A DNA stretch of 64,000 nucleotides from Bacillus sp. BP-3 (lineage in GTDB: Bacteria > Bacillota > Bacilli > Bacillales > Bacillaceae_G): positions 158,204-222,203 of the forward strand of contig NZ_JAQOTJ010000005.1 in the NCBI RefSeq assembly GCF_028401955.1, given 5' to 3'. The notes under the pieces are model-generated. The model was not told where the DNA came from. It ran no database searches and worked only from the letters and a program-made list of their open reading frames with translations. The position numbers and the translations under genes were made by a program. This document shows, in pieces, positions 8,664 through 17,103 of the stretch; position 1 is the first letter of the stretch; every line of letters starts with the position of its first letter.

Positions 8664-9359
8664 ATGATTGGAATACTAGCAGGAATGGGCCCAAAGTCTA
8701 CCGGGCCATTCGTTGATAACGTAGTAAAACAATGCCAAAACATTTACGGGGCGAAAAATGACATGGACTTTCCTCATATGATGATCTACTCATGTCCAAC
8801 ACCGTTCTATATCGATAAAGCTATTAACCATGAAGATATGAAACGTGCAATTATAAACGGCGCACAAAAACTTGAGAGTACGGGTGTCGACTTTATCGCT
8901 ATGCCATGTAATACGGCACATATTTATTTTGATCAACTGCAGACATCCATCTCAATTCCAGTATTAAATATGGTGGATGAAACACTAAAAGAAATTCCTC
9001 CTCACACGAAAAACGTAGCTCTTTTAGCAACGGATTCAACCGTTCAATCTGGTATATATCAAGAGGGATTTTTAAAACGTGATATTGATTATATTCAAAA
9101 AGACAGCTGGCAAACTGCTATAAATCAAATTATATATAAAATAAAAATCGGACAAACAAACGAAGCCAGTAACTTGTGGAATACACTATGCCTAGAGTTA
9201 GCTGAAACTGTCGATGCTGCTGTCATCGCATGTACAGATTTAAATGTCGTATTAGAGACATCACAAAATCATTTTCACATTGTAGATTCCTCAACATGTC
9301 TTGCCAAAGCAGTTGTAAACAAATATTTATCTCTTCAAAAGGAGACATACACAAAATGA
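8664..9359 (+). CDS. Aspartate/glutamate racemase family protein
   Basis: A 231-residue protein of the two-cysteine amino acid racemase family. It starts MIGILAGMGPKSTGPF (phosphate/carboxylate loop), carries the first catalytic cysteine in MPCNTAH (about residue 82) and the second in IACTDL (about residue 191; ACTEL is commoner). It may racemise aspartate or another amino acid. It follows a GGGGATG ribosome site, and its TGA overlaps the ATG of the next gene, so the two are coupled. The pair is inserted between ytqB and ytpB relative to the B. subtilis order. The exact substrate cannot be told. Confidence 0.82.
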   Translation: MIGILAGMGPKSTGPFVDNVVKQCQNIYGAKNDMDFPHMMIYSCPTPFYIDKAINHEDMKRAIINGAQKLESTGVDFIAMPCNTAHIYFDQLQTSISIPVLNMVDETLKEIPPHTKNVALLATDSTVQSGIYQEGFLKRDIDYIQKDSWQTAINQIIYKIKIGQTNEASNLWNTLCLELAETVDAAVIACTDLNVVLETSQNHFHIVDSSTCLAKAVVNKYLSLQKETYTK

Positions 9360-9892
9360 AACATATCCCATTCGAAATGGGCTATACATTTGATGAAATC
9401 CTTCGTGAAAAGCCTTTATCTCTTGAACAGATGAAACAAGGTATTGCATTTTTGAAAACAAATTTAACTAGCCTGGATATATCCTATGCAAAACAATGTG
9501 GTCTAATTGGAGTCTACGAACGAATCGTAGGAAATTTATCCGAAAGTAAATTCTATCTACAGCAAGCTATCGAACAATATGAAACTTCCCAGCGTATACG
9601 AGGACTTTTTATTAATAAACTTCGCCTTGCCCACGTTTACCACTGGGAAAGAAACTTTGAAGAAGCACATGAAATTTTCACTGAACTTTTATACCTATTA
9701 CAGGAAAATGAGTTAACTGTGTATGAGGACTTTTTTTATCAGCATTACGGGAAATGTAAAATTGATGAAGGAGATATTTCTACAGCTTTAACTTATTTTC
9801 AAAGAGCATTACAAATACGTTTAAAAAAAGGAGATCAGGAACTGATTCGCTCCACAGAACAGTGTATTCAATATTGTCTTTCTATTCGATAG
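9356..9892 (+). CDS. TPR-like helical protein coupled to the racemase
   Basis: A 178-residue protein. The start at 9356 (ATGA overlap with the racemase stop) was chosen because AAGGAG lies at the right distance; the frame is open further upstream but has no such signal. The second half holds at least three helix-pair repeats of tetratricopeptide type (LRLAHVYHWERNFEEAHEIF and YGKCKIDEGDISTALTYFQRAL). TPR proteins bind partner proteins or peptides; translational coupling suggests it works with the racemase. No enzymatic motif is visible. Confidence 0.75.
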   Translation: MKHIPFEMGYTFDEILREKPLSLEQMKQGIAFLKTNLTSLDISYAKQCGLIGVYERIVGNLSESKFYLQQAIEQYETSQRIRGLFINKLRLAHVYHWERNFEEAHEIFTELLYLLQENELTVYEDFFYQHYGKCKIDEGDISTALTYFQRALQIRLKKGDQELIRSTEQCIQYCLSIR

Positions 9893-9927
9893 ATTAATGT
9901 CTCATCATAGAAAAAGGAGGCGAATAC

Positions 9928-10092
9928 ATGACGATCTTCGGTATCATATTTTGGTCCATTTGCATTTTGCTTATTAGTGTAGGATTTTTCTTACAGCGAA
10001 AATATAAATCCGAAGCTCCAAATAAATCAGATAACCAAACCATTCATGAGGAACTAGGAAGAGATAATCAGCATCGGAATGATCTGCATTAA
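9928..10092 (+). CDS. Small single-span membrane protein, 54 residues
   Basis: MTIFGIIFWSICILLISVGF forms one transmembrane segment, followed by a charged tail ending NQHRNDLH. A strong AAAAAGGAGG ribosome site precedes it by the correct distance and a terminator follows, so it is very likely expressed, probably as the last gene of the racemase-TPR unit. Not recognised as a named family. Confidence 0.65.
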   Translation: MTIFGIIFWSICILLISVGFFLQRKYKSEAPNKSDNQTIHEELGRDNQHRNDLH

Positions 10093-10096
10093 CATA

Positions 10097-10140
10097 AAAA
10101 ACGAGCTGCATCCTACTTCCTGTAGAATCCAGCTCGTTTT
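10097..10140. terminator. Bidirectional terminator
   Basis: AAAACGAGCTG pairs with CAGCTCGTTTT; an inner stem CCTAC/GTAGAATCC is also possible. It separates the convergent small gene (ends 10092) and ytpB (ends 10143). Confidence 0.8.
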
Positions 10141-10142
10141 CA

Positions 10143-11261
10143 TCACTGCGCCATCTTCTTCCGATACATCTTTCCATTCCAATAGAAAAAGCGTGAAGTA
10201 AAACCTCCGTATTTCACAATGCGCCGTGCCATGTACTGCATTTCTTTTTGCTGTGACACTTTCTCGTCAGATAAATAAATTCCGAGTAGACCGCGGCTTA
10301 TGAGACGATGGAATTTCATATGCGGCAGTTGTTCTAAACTTCTTTCTGCCTCTATTACAAAATGTTGCAATCTCTCAAGAGTTGCTTCTTTATTTTCATA
10401 ATAACTACAAAAATTTAAATCTCCGCCAATACGGTCTTCTTCTTGGTCAATGAAGTAATCAAGTAAAATATGTAATCCTTGTACATAAGGAAAATATCCT
10501 TGTTTAATTTTCATAATATCATCGTCTGTTAATTCATCATGGAATGCATACGCTACAAGACAGAAGATACCGAGCGTTGAACCTGCACAAGCAGAAAATT
10601 CGAACCAGCTCATTGGCGGGACTTTTTCACGATGTGCTGCAAACCAAGTTTTTAAACGTTCTTCTCTTTCTTCTAGCTTTACATGTTTATGAATTTGCAA
10701 GTCACAGTAATAACAAGCAAGTTCATGAAGAATGGGTGCAATCTTGTTATAATGCTTCGTCTTTGTAAGCACTTCTTGACAAGTTGCTACAAGTTCATCT
10801 AAATAACCACCATCATCTTGATCATCACGGTAACGATAATAGTTGCTTCCTTCACTTCCTGGTGTTAGTGCTGCAAGCATTGACTCATGGAGCGCTGCAA
10901 AATCATTCGGATCAAGTGATGTACTACGGTCGCATAAATTATCCAAATAATCACTAATTGTTTGATATGCCACAATGAATCGAATGCATTCCTCGCGCTG
11001 TTCATCGGCAAGCAGCGCTAAAATGCCACCGCCTTCACAGTGAAATGTTTTATGCTCGATACTCGCTAAAGCTTGATTATGGAGTTCATCATTCGGAATA
11101 TGGTAGGCGCGTTCTTTCCACATTGCCAGCTCATGGTGTACGACCGGAAACACATCTCGGTATACTTTCGCCATGAGCGTTATGGGGTTGCTCGGTACTT
11201 TCACTTCTTTCTTCATCTCCTCTAAATGAATATGGTCTAATACATTCTGTATACTGTTCAA
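10143..11261 (-). CDS. ytpB: Tetraprenyl-beta-curcumene synthase YtpB
   Basis: A 372-residue large terpene synthase of the YtpB family (DUF2600), which in B. subtilis cyclises tetraprenyl diphosphate to tetraprenyl-beta-curcumene, the precursor of sesquarterpenes found in spores. Aspartate-rich segments are present (SDYLDNLCDR, RYRDDQDDGG, DYFIDQEEDRIGGD). The TTG start overlaps the ytpA stop (TTGA), but no ribosome site is evident for it; a GTG at 11204 behind GAGGAG would give a protein starting at VKVPSNP and is a real alternative. The adjacent ytpA matches the B. subtilis order. Confidence 0.88.
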   Translation of the reverse strand: MNSIQNVLDHIHLEEMKKEVKVPSNPITLMAKVYRDVFPVVHHELAMWKERAYHIPNDELHNQALASIEHKTFHCEGGGILALLADEQREECIRFIVAYQTISDYLDNLCDRSTSLDPNDFAALHESMLAALTPGSEGSNYYRYRDDQDDGGYLDELVATCQEVLTKTKHYNKIAPILHELACYYCDLQIHKHVKLEEREERLKTWFAAHREKVPPMSWFEFSACAGSTLGIFCLVAYAFHDELTDDDIMKIKQGYFPYVQGLHILLDYFIDQEEDRIGGDLNFCSYYENKEATLERLQHFVIEAERSLEQLPHMKFHRLISRGLLGIYLSDEKVSQQKEMQYMARRIVKYGGFTSRFFYWNGKMYRKKMAQ

Positions 11262-12058
11262 TTATTTATTTCTGTTTTCTTAATTACATGTGTTTCTACA
11301 AATGATTTGGCATATGCAAAAATTTCATCTTTTTCATACTCATTAAACAGCTCATGATAACAATCTGGCCATTCCTTGTATGCTTTGTCACTAATTTTCA
11401 GGTTATCAAACCAGTTGCATACACGTGTTTTATCTACAAGTTTATCCTCACATGCCTGCATTAGCAAGAGTGGTACGTCCGGAAATTCATTACGTTTTTC
11501 ATGTGCAACTTCTATCGCTTTAATTAACTCACTATACCAACGAACCGATACTTTGCGCAAGAACAATGAATCATTTTCCATCGCATCACGAATTTCATGA
11601 TTGCGCGTTGCCATTTCCACTGTAATATTGGAATGAAATTGCATTTTCGGTGCCACAACATTTAGTACTTTCGCAATCGTACGAATCGGTAGTTTCGGCG
11701 TTGATAACACTCCTAAACATGGCGAAGTTAAGATTACACCTTGCACATCCATTTTCGTTTCTTGCAGTACGCGAATGACTACTAACCCTCCCATACTATG
11801 TCCATATAGAAAAAGGGGCAAGTAATATTTTTTCGCTTCTTTAATCCATGTCTTTACTTCTTCTATGTATTCATCAAATGATGTAATATGTCCTCTATTT
11901 CTTGAAGTTGTTCCGTGTGCTGGTAAATCTCCCATCACAACATGAAAGCCAAGATAGCGCCACATGTCTGCAAGTGTTTCGTATCGGCCATGATGCTCCA
12001 TTGCACCATGTACCATAACTATAACACCTTTCGCCTCTTCTGCTTCATAATTCCACAT
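11258..12058 (-). CDS. ytpA: Alpha/beta hydrolase YtpA (lysophospholipase type)
   Basis: A 266-residue serine hydrolase. The nucleophile elbow is YGHSMGG, an oxyanion/HG motif MVHGAMEHHGR lies near the start, and the catalytic Asp and His are probably in QACEDKLVD and DCYHELFNE. In B. subtilis YtpA has phospholipase activity and is needed for bacilysocin. The start was set at 12058, where GGAGG lies 6 bp upstream; an in-frame GTG at 12076 lacks such a site. It is cotranscribed with ytpB. Confidence 0.88.
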   Translation of the reverse strand: MWNYEAEEAKGVIVMVHGAMEHHGRYETLADMWRYLGFHVVMGDLPAHGTTSRNRGHITSFDEYIEEVKTWIKEAKKYYLPLFLYGHSMGGLVVIRVLQETKMDVQGVILTSPCLGVLSTPKLPIRTIAKVLNVVAPKMQFHSNITVEMATRNHEIRDAMENDSLFLRKVSVRWYSELIKAIEVAHEKRNEFPDVPLLLMQACEDKLVDKTRVCNWFDNLKISDKAYKEWPDCYHELFNEYEKDEIFAYAKSFVETHVIKKTEINN

Positions 12059-12132
12059 AAAATTCCTCCATTTCACTCTATTTCATAATTTGCTACACTA
12101 ATATTAGTTTCTAGGAGAGGAAGGTTAGTTAT

Positions 12133-12648
12133 ATGATTTATCCATACAAAGACAAAAATCCGAAAATTGCTGATAGCGCATTTATCGCTGACTATGTCAC
12201 AATTACAGGTAATGTTACAATCGGTGAAGAATCAAGCATTTGGTTTAACACTGTCATCCGCGGGGATGTTTCTCCAACGATAATCGGTGACCGGACTAAT
12301 ATCCAAGATCAATGTACACTTCATCAAAGTCCAAAGTATCCGCTTATTTTAGAAGATGATGTCACAATTGGACATCAAGTCATTTTACATAGTTGTACAG
12401 TGAAAAAAGATGCTTTAATCGGTATGGGTTCCATTATTTTAGACGGAGCTGAAATTGGTGAAGGTGCATTTATTGGTGCCGGTAGTTTAGTACCGCAAGG
12501 AAAAAAAATCCCGCCAAATACACTTGCATTCGGTCGCCCGGCCAAAGTAATTCGTGAACTAACAGAAGAAGACCGGGAAGATATGGCTCGTATTCGTCGT
12601 CAATACGTCGAAAAAGGACAATATTATAAAAGTTTACAAATGAAATAA
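12133..12648 (+). CDS. ytoA: Gamma-carbonic anhydrase-like hexapeptide-repeat protein YtoA
   Basis: A 171-residue left-handed beta-helix protein with isoleucine/valine-rich hexapeptide repeats (VTITGNVTIGEESSIWFNTV and VTIGHQVILHSCTV). Histidines in CTLH, IGHQ and ILHS lie where gamma-class carbonic anhydrases bind metal across subunits, so a trimer with a zinc or iron site is likely. Activity is not proven for this subfamily. It is divergent from ytpA and has a GAGAGGAAGG ribosome site. Confidence 0.85.
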   Translation: MIYPYKDKNPKIADSAFIADYVTITGNVTIGEESSIWFNTVIRGDVSPTIIGDRTNIQDQCTLHQSPKYPLILEDDVTIGHQVILHSCTVKKDALIGMGSIILDGAEIGEGAFIGAGSLVPQGKKIPPNTLAFGRPAKVIRELTEEDREDMARIRRQYVEKGQYYKSLQMK

Positions 12649-12656
12649 TTTTTTTA

Positions 12657-12685
12657 GCTGCCACCTTATATGGCAGCCTTTTCTT
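12657..12685 (+). terminator. Terminator of ytoA
   Basis: GCTGCCA pairs with TGGCAGC around CCTTATA, followed by TTTTCTTT. Confidence 0.85.
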
Positions 12686-12790
12686 TGTAAAACTCTACAT
12701 TTTCTTTACAGAATCTTAGTATTCCCTCAATGAAAACTTATTAAAATAACAGTGATACTTCAAATATATGTAGTGAGGAGGAAAATTTTG

Positions 12791-13333
12791 ATGAAAACTA
12801 GATCCATCGGCTCCTTATACAAAATAGAGTGCTACATCTTCAAAGGAATTAATCGCTATTTTGAACGTAAAACATTAAACATCTTTTTTCGCACTATTAC
12901 TCATATGGGCGGCGCAACTTTTACAATCTCTCTTATTGTATTCTTACTTGTTCTCACAAACGGATCTTTACGAGACATAGCAATTGCAAGCGCTATTTCC
13001 CTTGCGATTAGCCATATTCCTGTGCAAATTTTAAAAAAGTTTTATCCGCGAAAACGCCCTTATTTAACAATTCATAATGCAAAGTATCCAACGAATCCAT
13101 TAGTGGATCATTCTTTTCCATCTGGACACACGACTGCTATCTTTTCTGTTATCATCCCTTTCCTATTATATGAACCAAGCATGACATTCTTTCTACTTCC
13201 AGTTGCAATTAGCGTGGGCATTTCGCGTATTTATCTCGGCCTGCACTATCCATCTGATGTACTCGTTGGCATGTGTCTCGGGTCAATAGCTGGCATTGTG
13301 TCTTATTATCAATTCATTCCACTTTTTATATAA
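12791..13333 (+). CDS. PAP2-family membrane phosphatase
   Basis: A 180-residue membrane protein with the three acid-phosphatase motifs: KKFYPRKRPY (motif 1), PSGHTTA (motif 2) and SRIYLGLHYPSDV (motif 3), separated by hydrophobic helices. Such proteins dephosphorylate undecaprenyl diphosphate (BcrC role) or phosphatidate/phosphatidylglycerol phosphate. The start at 12791 has GAGGAGG 9 bp upstream; an earlier in-frame start at 12752 does not. It is a single gene with a terminator at 13480. Confidence 0.88.
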   Translation: MKTRSIGSLYKIECYIFKGINRYFERKTLNIFFRTITHMGGATFTISLIVFLLVLTNGSLRDIAIASAISLAISHIPVQILKKFYPRKRPYLTIHNAKYPTNPLVDHSFPSGHTTAIFSVIIPFLLYEPSMTFFLLPVAISVGISRIYLGLHYPSDVLVGMCLGSIAGIVSYYQFIPLFI

Positions 13334-13334
13334 A

Positions 13335-13480
13335 GTGAAACTTCCGTCAGTGGAGAGTTTTTTCATCTCCCACTGTTGGAAAGCTCTCACCAATCGGGCT
13401 TTTACGAGCAGTTATCCCCCACCTATCTTCCTCGTTTCTCTCTCAATCTTGAGGTGGGGGTCTTACTGCCCGTTAAACGA
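13335..13480 (+). repeat. Structured intergenic repeat, family 2, copy A
   Basis: A ~146-bp element related to 46940-47012 and (inverted) 60041-60184. Conserved blocks are CTCACCAATYGGGC, AGTTATYCCCC, CCTATCTTC, TTCTCTC, CAATCTTGA and CCCGTTAA. CCCCCACCT pairs with AGGTGGGGG and CGGGC pairs with GCCCG outside it, giving nested helices. It may be one of the B. cereus group bcr repeats or a solo insertion-sequence end. Confidence 0.7.
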
Positions 13481-13511
13481 AAGCCCTTGGAACGCTTTCC
13501 AAGGGCTTTTA
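13480..13511 (+). terminator. Terminator after PAP2 gene and repeat A
   Basis: AAAGCCCTTGGA pairs with TCCAAGGGCTTTT around ACGCTT. Confidence 0.8.
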
Positions 13512-13559
13512 AAATAAAATATTTTTGATATTGTTCGATTTCGAATTTCGGTAGATATC

Positions 13560-13814
13560 TTAAGCTGAATGTATCGCATTCAAAATTGAAGTTTTATTTG
13601 TAGTAAATAACAAATAATTATGTTTTTCAGTCTTAATCAAGATTCGATCTGTTGTCCCATATGGCGTTCCGATTCGAATCGCACTCGCCTCTTCTCCACC
13701 ATAAGTGTCATCTTCAGTGACCTCAATAATTTCCTTTAGCGGAATACAAACTTTTGCTAGTTGCCATTCAATCATTAATTCTTCGTTTGTTTTTGTAACT
13801 TTGATTCCTAACAT
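13560..13814 (-). CDS. SunI/YnzG-like PH-domain protein
   Basis: An 84-residue all-beta protein ([20 protein letters not shown]...[21 protein letters not shown]) with the strand pattern and final helix of a bacterial PH-like domain, resembling the SunI/YnzG group. SunI of B. subtilis gives immunity to sublancin, but this protein lacks an obvious membrane anchor and no bacteriocin genes are nearby, so an immunity role is not claimed. It is a single gene whose start overlaps no neighbour. The 13815-14180 gap that follows is AT-rich. Confidence 0.6.
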   Translation of the reverse strand: MLGIKVTKTNEELMIEWQLAKVCIPLKEIIEVTEDDTYGGEEASAIRIGTPYGTTDRILIKTEKHNYLLFTTNKTSILNAIHSA

Positions 13815-13974
13815 GCAATCAAGACCTTTCTTTCCATTTATTTTATAGAAAAAAATGATAATTCATTAAAAATTTTACATTATTAACAAAAAATAAAAAA
13901 ATGCAATTATGCATATTTTTAAATGGTAATTATTGTATTATAATTTTATGTACGAAGATACCTAGGTGGATATA

Positions 13975-14070
13975 CATGAAATTCAAAGTAAAGCAAAATC
14001 CTTTTCTATGATTCTACAGAAAGAAAGCCGGTTCTCCCCATATTAAGGAATCACCGGCTAAGGTCCTGCC
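13975..14070. mobile_element. Insertion-sequence debris sharing a leader segment with the 17.6-kb remnant
   Basis: ATGATTCTACAGAAAGAA occurs at 14009-14026 and again at 17814-17831, inside the IS231-like remnant just upstream of its transposase start. Surrounding bases also match (ATCCTTTTC against ATCCTTTC). A hairpin GCCGGT/ACCGGC follows at 14029-14057. No open frame survives here. Confidence 0.4.
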
Positions 14071-14180
14071 TCGCATAATAAAAACATTGATCAAGAAACT
14101 ACGTTAAAGATCCTTTCTTTCAAAGATTTTTGGAGCTGCCGTAATACCCACACCATCTGTCCGGATTGCCATATCCCTTA

Positions 14181-14486
14181 TTATTTGACATAGCCATAAT
14201 TTAGTTTGGTTAGTTTTTCATTAATGTTAAAAATTCTTACCCTAATATCTTTAACACCAGACGCTTGAAGTCTATTCTTATGCATTTCAGCATATTTTTC
14301 AGCATCTTGTTTTTCTTCAAATACATAGATGCCTCCAGCTTCTTTTGTATCTTGATTCTCTGTCCATATTTTCCAATGGAACCCTTCTTCTTCGTTAATA
14401 CTTTTCGCTAAACCCCAAAATTCTTTTTCCATTTCCTCACCAAAAGGACCTTCAAAAGGAAAATCAACTTGTAATAAATATGCCAT
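14181..14486 (-). CDS. YdhR-like putative mono-oxygenase
   Basis: A 101-residue ferredoxin-like fold protein resembling E. coli YdhR: it begins MAYLLQVDFPFEGPFGEEM, contains EEGFHWKIWTEN and GGIYVFEEKQDAEKYAEMH, and ends in strand IRVRIFNINEKLT. These small proteins bind aromatic compounds and are called putative mono-oxygenases; the reaction is unproven. The ATG at 14486 was chosen since AGGAG lies 9 bp upstream. It is the last gene of a run downstream of the MarR gene and appears intact although two upstream genes are broken. Confidence 0.7.
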   Translation of the reverse strand: MAYLLQVDFPFEGPFGEEMEKEFWGLAKSINEEEGFHWKIWTENQDTKEAGGIYVFEEKQDAEKYAEMHKNRLQASGVKDIRVRIFNINEKLTKLNYGYVK

Positions 14487-14504
14487 TTTCAATCGCTCCT
14501 ATTT

Positions 14505-15419
14505 TCAATATTTTTCAATGTAAAGTTCACCAAGAATTTCTTTAATTTGATAGCTATCAGATAAAAGTTCCCTTTGCACAAAAGATTTCACTCCGTTTTT
14601 TGGTAGTCGATACATTTCTTCAATTTCTTTGGAAAACCGTCGCTTTCCTTTTTCGAGAAATGTTTCTAGTGTAGGGACTGGGTGTTCTTGGATGTTTTCC
14701 ATATTTAGTAAAACCTATTTTAATCCCATGATATAATTTTCTAACGGACGTGCACCAACTATTTTAACGCCTTTATTCTCCTGATTTACCATGATGATTG
14801 TCGGAAACCCACGTACACCAAGGCTCTTACTCAGCCCAAAATCTTGATCTAAAAGCTGCTGGCCGGATGAAAGTTCTGCTTCCTTTACAGTTAACTCTCC
14901 ATCAAGGCCAATTTGATTTACAATATTAATTAATACCTGTTTTTTCCAATATTTTGATTAAATACAAAAACAGCTTCTCTTGCCCGACGTAGGTATGTGT
15001 TCGCTCGTTCCTCATCCTTCTTTTGAATAATTTTGAACACCCTCGAGGATGGAAATGATGACTGGATAGGGTTATGAATCCACAAAGTTCCATCGATTGG
15101 CATCCGGGAATAATCTCCCACATCCCTCCAATGTTTAGCTACATCCGAAGGACTTACCATTAGCTGCGTCAGCAAAACCATCCCAACTTGGTAACAGTCC
15201 TCCCATCACAGTACGGAAATGAAAATATTGTCCATATTGTTCAATAAAACGATTTAAAACTGGTTCGAGTGCCCAGCAATGAGAGCATATTGGATCTGTT
15301 ACATAATAAAGAGTGACTCTTTTAGGAGGCTGATTAAGATCAATCAATTCTATTTCTTTATCTCCTGGTATACCGCAAACTCCTATTTCTAAATTACAAA
15401 TCATATTGTTTTTATTCAT
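14505..15419 (-). pseudogene. DsbA/FrnE-family thioredoxin-like protein, broken in three places
   Basis: One ~304-codon gene can be rebuilt. The N-terminal part holds the active-site motif CSHC (YYVTDPICSHCWALEP). A frameshift near 15160 moves the reading to SPSDVAKHW...VFVFNQN; a second in the run AAAAAA near 14940 moves it to VLINIVNQIGLDGELT...GVRGFPTIIMVNQ, with the cis-proline of the fold; and an in-frame TAG at 14715-14717 splits off the final piece, which continues in frame as VLLNMENIQEHPVPTL and ends LGELYIEKY. The TAG is one change from CAG. Thus the 65-residue tail is not an independent gene. The family includes ClpXP adaptors (SpxH) and disulfide oxidoreductases. Confidence 0.8.
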
Positions 15420-15485
15420 TTAAATGTCTCTCATCTTCACTATTTATAGTAGATTTCAGCTTTATACAAAACTTTTTTCTATCGA

Positions 15486-16559
15486 TTATTTAATGATTAG
15501 CATGTCATAAGGATGTTGCTCCATAAATCTTTTCTCCCAAGGAATCTCTAATGTTGTCCAATTTAAACCGCCATCCAAAGATTGAAAAACTCCCTTATTG
15601 CTAAACAAATAGAACTTTCCATCATTTGTTGCTTTTAAAACTGGTATTAATGTACCTTTAGGAATTGGTAATCCTGAATTTATCTTTGTCCAAAGCTGAT
15701 TTTTTTCTTTCTTATAAATAAATGACTCACAATTTCCATTGTTGTACTCATGTGCTGCATGTGGATTTGAAGATGTCGCAATAATAATATTGTCTGAGTC
15801 AGTTGGATTAACCGCCATTTGATATGCATAATGATGATTTAACCCACTAGAAATATAATTCCATGTCTTACCTCCATCATAACTCTCTGCATACTCTTGA
15901 CCTGGTTCCTTTAAGAATGAATCACCTAAAACTCCATATAAACGATTGGGAGCGTTACGATGTGATTTGAGAACATGGATATCTTGAGGATAATTCCCCT
16001 CTTTTTCTTCAGTCCATGTGATACCCCCATCTACACTTTTGATTAATCCACCTACCTCAATGGTTGTATAAATGGTTTGTGGATTAACAGCATCAATTTC
16101 AATATGCTTTACATGGTGAGTATAGGTTCTTTGAGGAAAGAACCATGATGAGTAAGATGGCATTTGTTGATAATCAGTTAGTAACTCAAAACTGTCTCCT
16201 CCATCCCTAGATATAAACATAGCGCTTGGTTCAGTTCCTACATATACTATTCCGTTACCGTCTTCACCCTTTGATGGAGATACAGAAATTGCTGTAACAG
16301 AACTCATATTACTGGAGTTAGATGGAAACACTTCACCAAAAGAATATAACGTACCAATTGCTTCCCATGAACTTCCTCCATCTATGCTTCTCCATAATCC
16401 TCTATCAAAAGTACCACAATACATTCTTTCTGGATTGTTCGGATCAGAAGCTAATGTAATTGGGTTAGCTCCTACAAACTCCGAGTGAACGTTCCGTGTT
16501 GAGTCTTTCTTTTCTGCAATTACAAGCTCTCTATCAAACGCTAATATCAATTTTTCCAT
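15486..16559 (-). CDS. Asp-box beta-propeller protein
   Basis: A 357-residue protein with at least five Asp-box motifs: SIDGGSSWEA, SRDGGDSFEL, SVDGGITWTE, SYDGGKTWNY and SLDGGLNWTT. This pattern marks the BNR/sortilin-type propellers seen in sialidases and in uncharacterised glycosyl hydrolase-like proteins. No signal peptide is visible, so a cytoplasmic location is likely and sialidase activity is not claimed. It lies 50 bp after the SDR pseudogene in the MarR-linked operon and is itself intact, with a GAGGAG-like site. Confidence 0.8.
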   Translation of the reverse strand: MEKLILAFDRELVIAEKKDSTRNVHSEFVGANPITLASDPNNPERMYCGTFDRGLWRSIDGGSSWEAIGTLYSFGEVFPSNSSNMSSVTAISVSPSKGEDGNGIVYVGTEPSAMFISRDGGDSFELLTDYQQMPSYSSWFFPQRTYTHHVKHIEIDAVNPQTIYTTIEVGGLIKSVDGGITWTEEKEGNYPQDIHVLKSHRNAPNRLYGVLGDSFLKEPGQEYAESYDGGKTWNYISSGLNHHYAYQMAVNPTDSDNIIIATSSNPHAAHEYNNGNCESFIYKKEKNQLWTKINSGLPIPKGTLIPVLKATNDGKFYLFSNKGVFQSLDGGLNWTTLEIPWEKRFMEQHPYDMLIIK

Positions 16560-16609
16560 AACTTAAATCTCCTCGTGTCCTTATTTTTAAGTCATATGAG
16601 ACTTTTTAA

Positions 16610-16968
16610 TCAACAATTGTTCATTTCCATGCCACCTGATACAGGAGCATAAGTTCCTGTAATAAAAGCGCTTTAATCACCTGCAAAATACAATACAGAG
16701 CATGCAATATCCTTAGGTTTAGCAATTCTACCTAATGGAGTAGACATTTCCACTTGTTCTTTTTGTTCTACAGGAGTATGTTTAGTAGCATCTGTTTCAA
16801 CCATAGCAGGTGTTAGTACATTTGCTGTGATATTTAACGGACCTAACTCTGGTGCAGCTTTTGTATGATTGGCATAGTTTACAACTACCTCTGCTCCATG
16901 TTCAGCAAATAACTTTGCCGTCACCCTCTACTTGCTCCAGTTATGATTGCTACTCTTTCATTCATCAT
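16610..16968 (-). pseudogene. Short-chain dehydrogenase, deleted and frameshifted
   Basis: The start ATG at 16968 follows GGAG and encodes NERVAIITGASRG, the glycine-rich NAD(P) loop. The frame is then lost at GGGTGA and continues as TAKLFAEHGAEVVVNYANHTKAA. The middle of the gene, including the catalytic Tyr-x-x-x-Lys, is missing, joining to LGPLNITANVLTPAMVETD. Near the end GAT-TAA-AGC replaces the usual acidic codon, and the family C-terminus FITGTYAPVSGGMEM is still readable to 16610. The remains show an SDR that was the first gene after the MarR operator. Confidence 0.85.
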
Positions 16969-17030
16969 GATCTATCCACTCCTTTATTTAGATTTGGAGC
17001 CTTAAATGTTTGTAGGGTAAGAGATGATAC

Positions 17031-17050
17031 TTATGTGCTATAGCACATAA
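17031..17050. promoter_or_regulatory. MarR operator 1 (palindrome)
   Basis: TTATGTGCTATAGCACATAA is a perfect 20-bp palindrome located 63 bp upstream of the SDR pseudogene start and after the marR stop. Its core is identical to the palindrome at 17549-17568. Confidence 0.75.
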
Positions 17051-17103
17051 AATACAAAATTTTATTCCTTATAAAAGATATGGCCTTTATAAGGAACTTT
17101 TTA

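Noticed and set aside
14505-14702. Separate 65-residue gene
   Set aside because: It continues in frame with the DsbA-type pseudogene across a TAG, so it is the tail of that gene.
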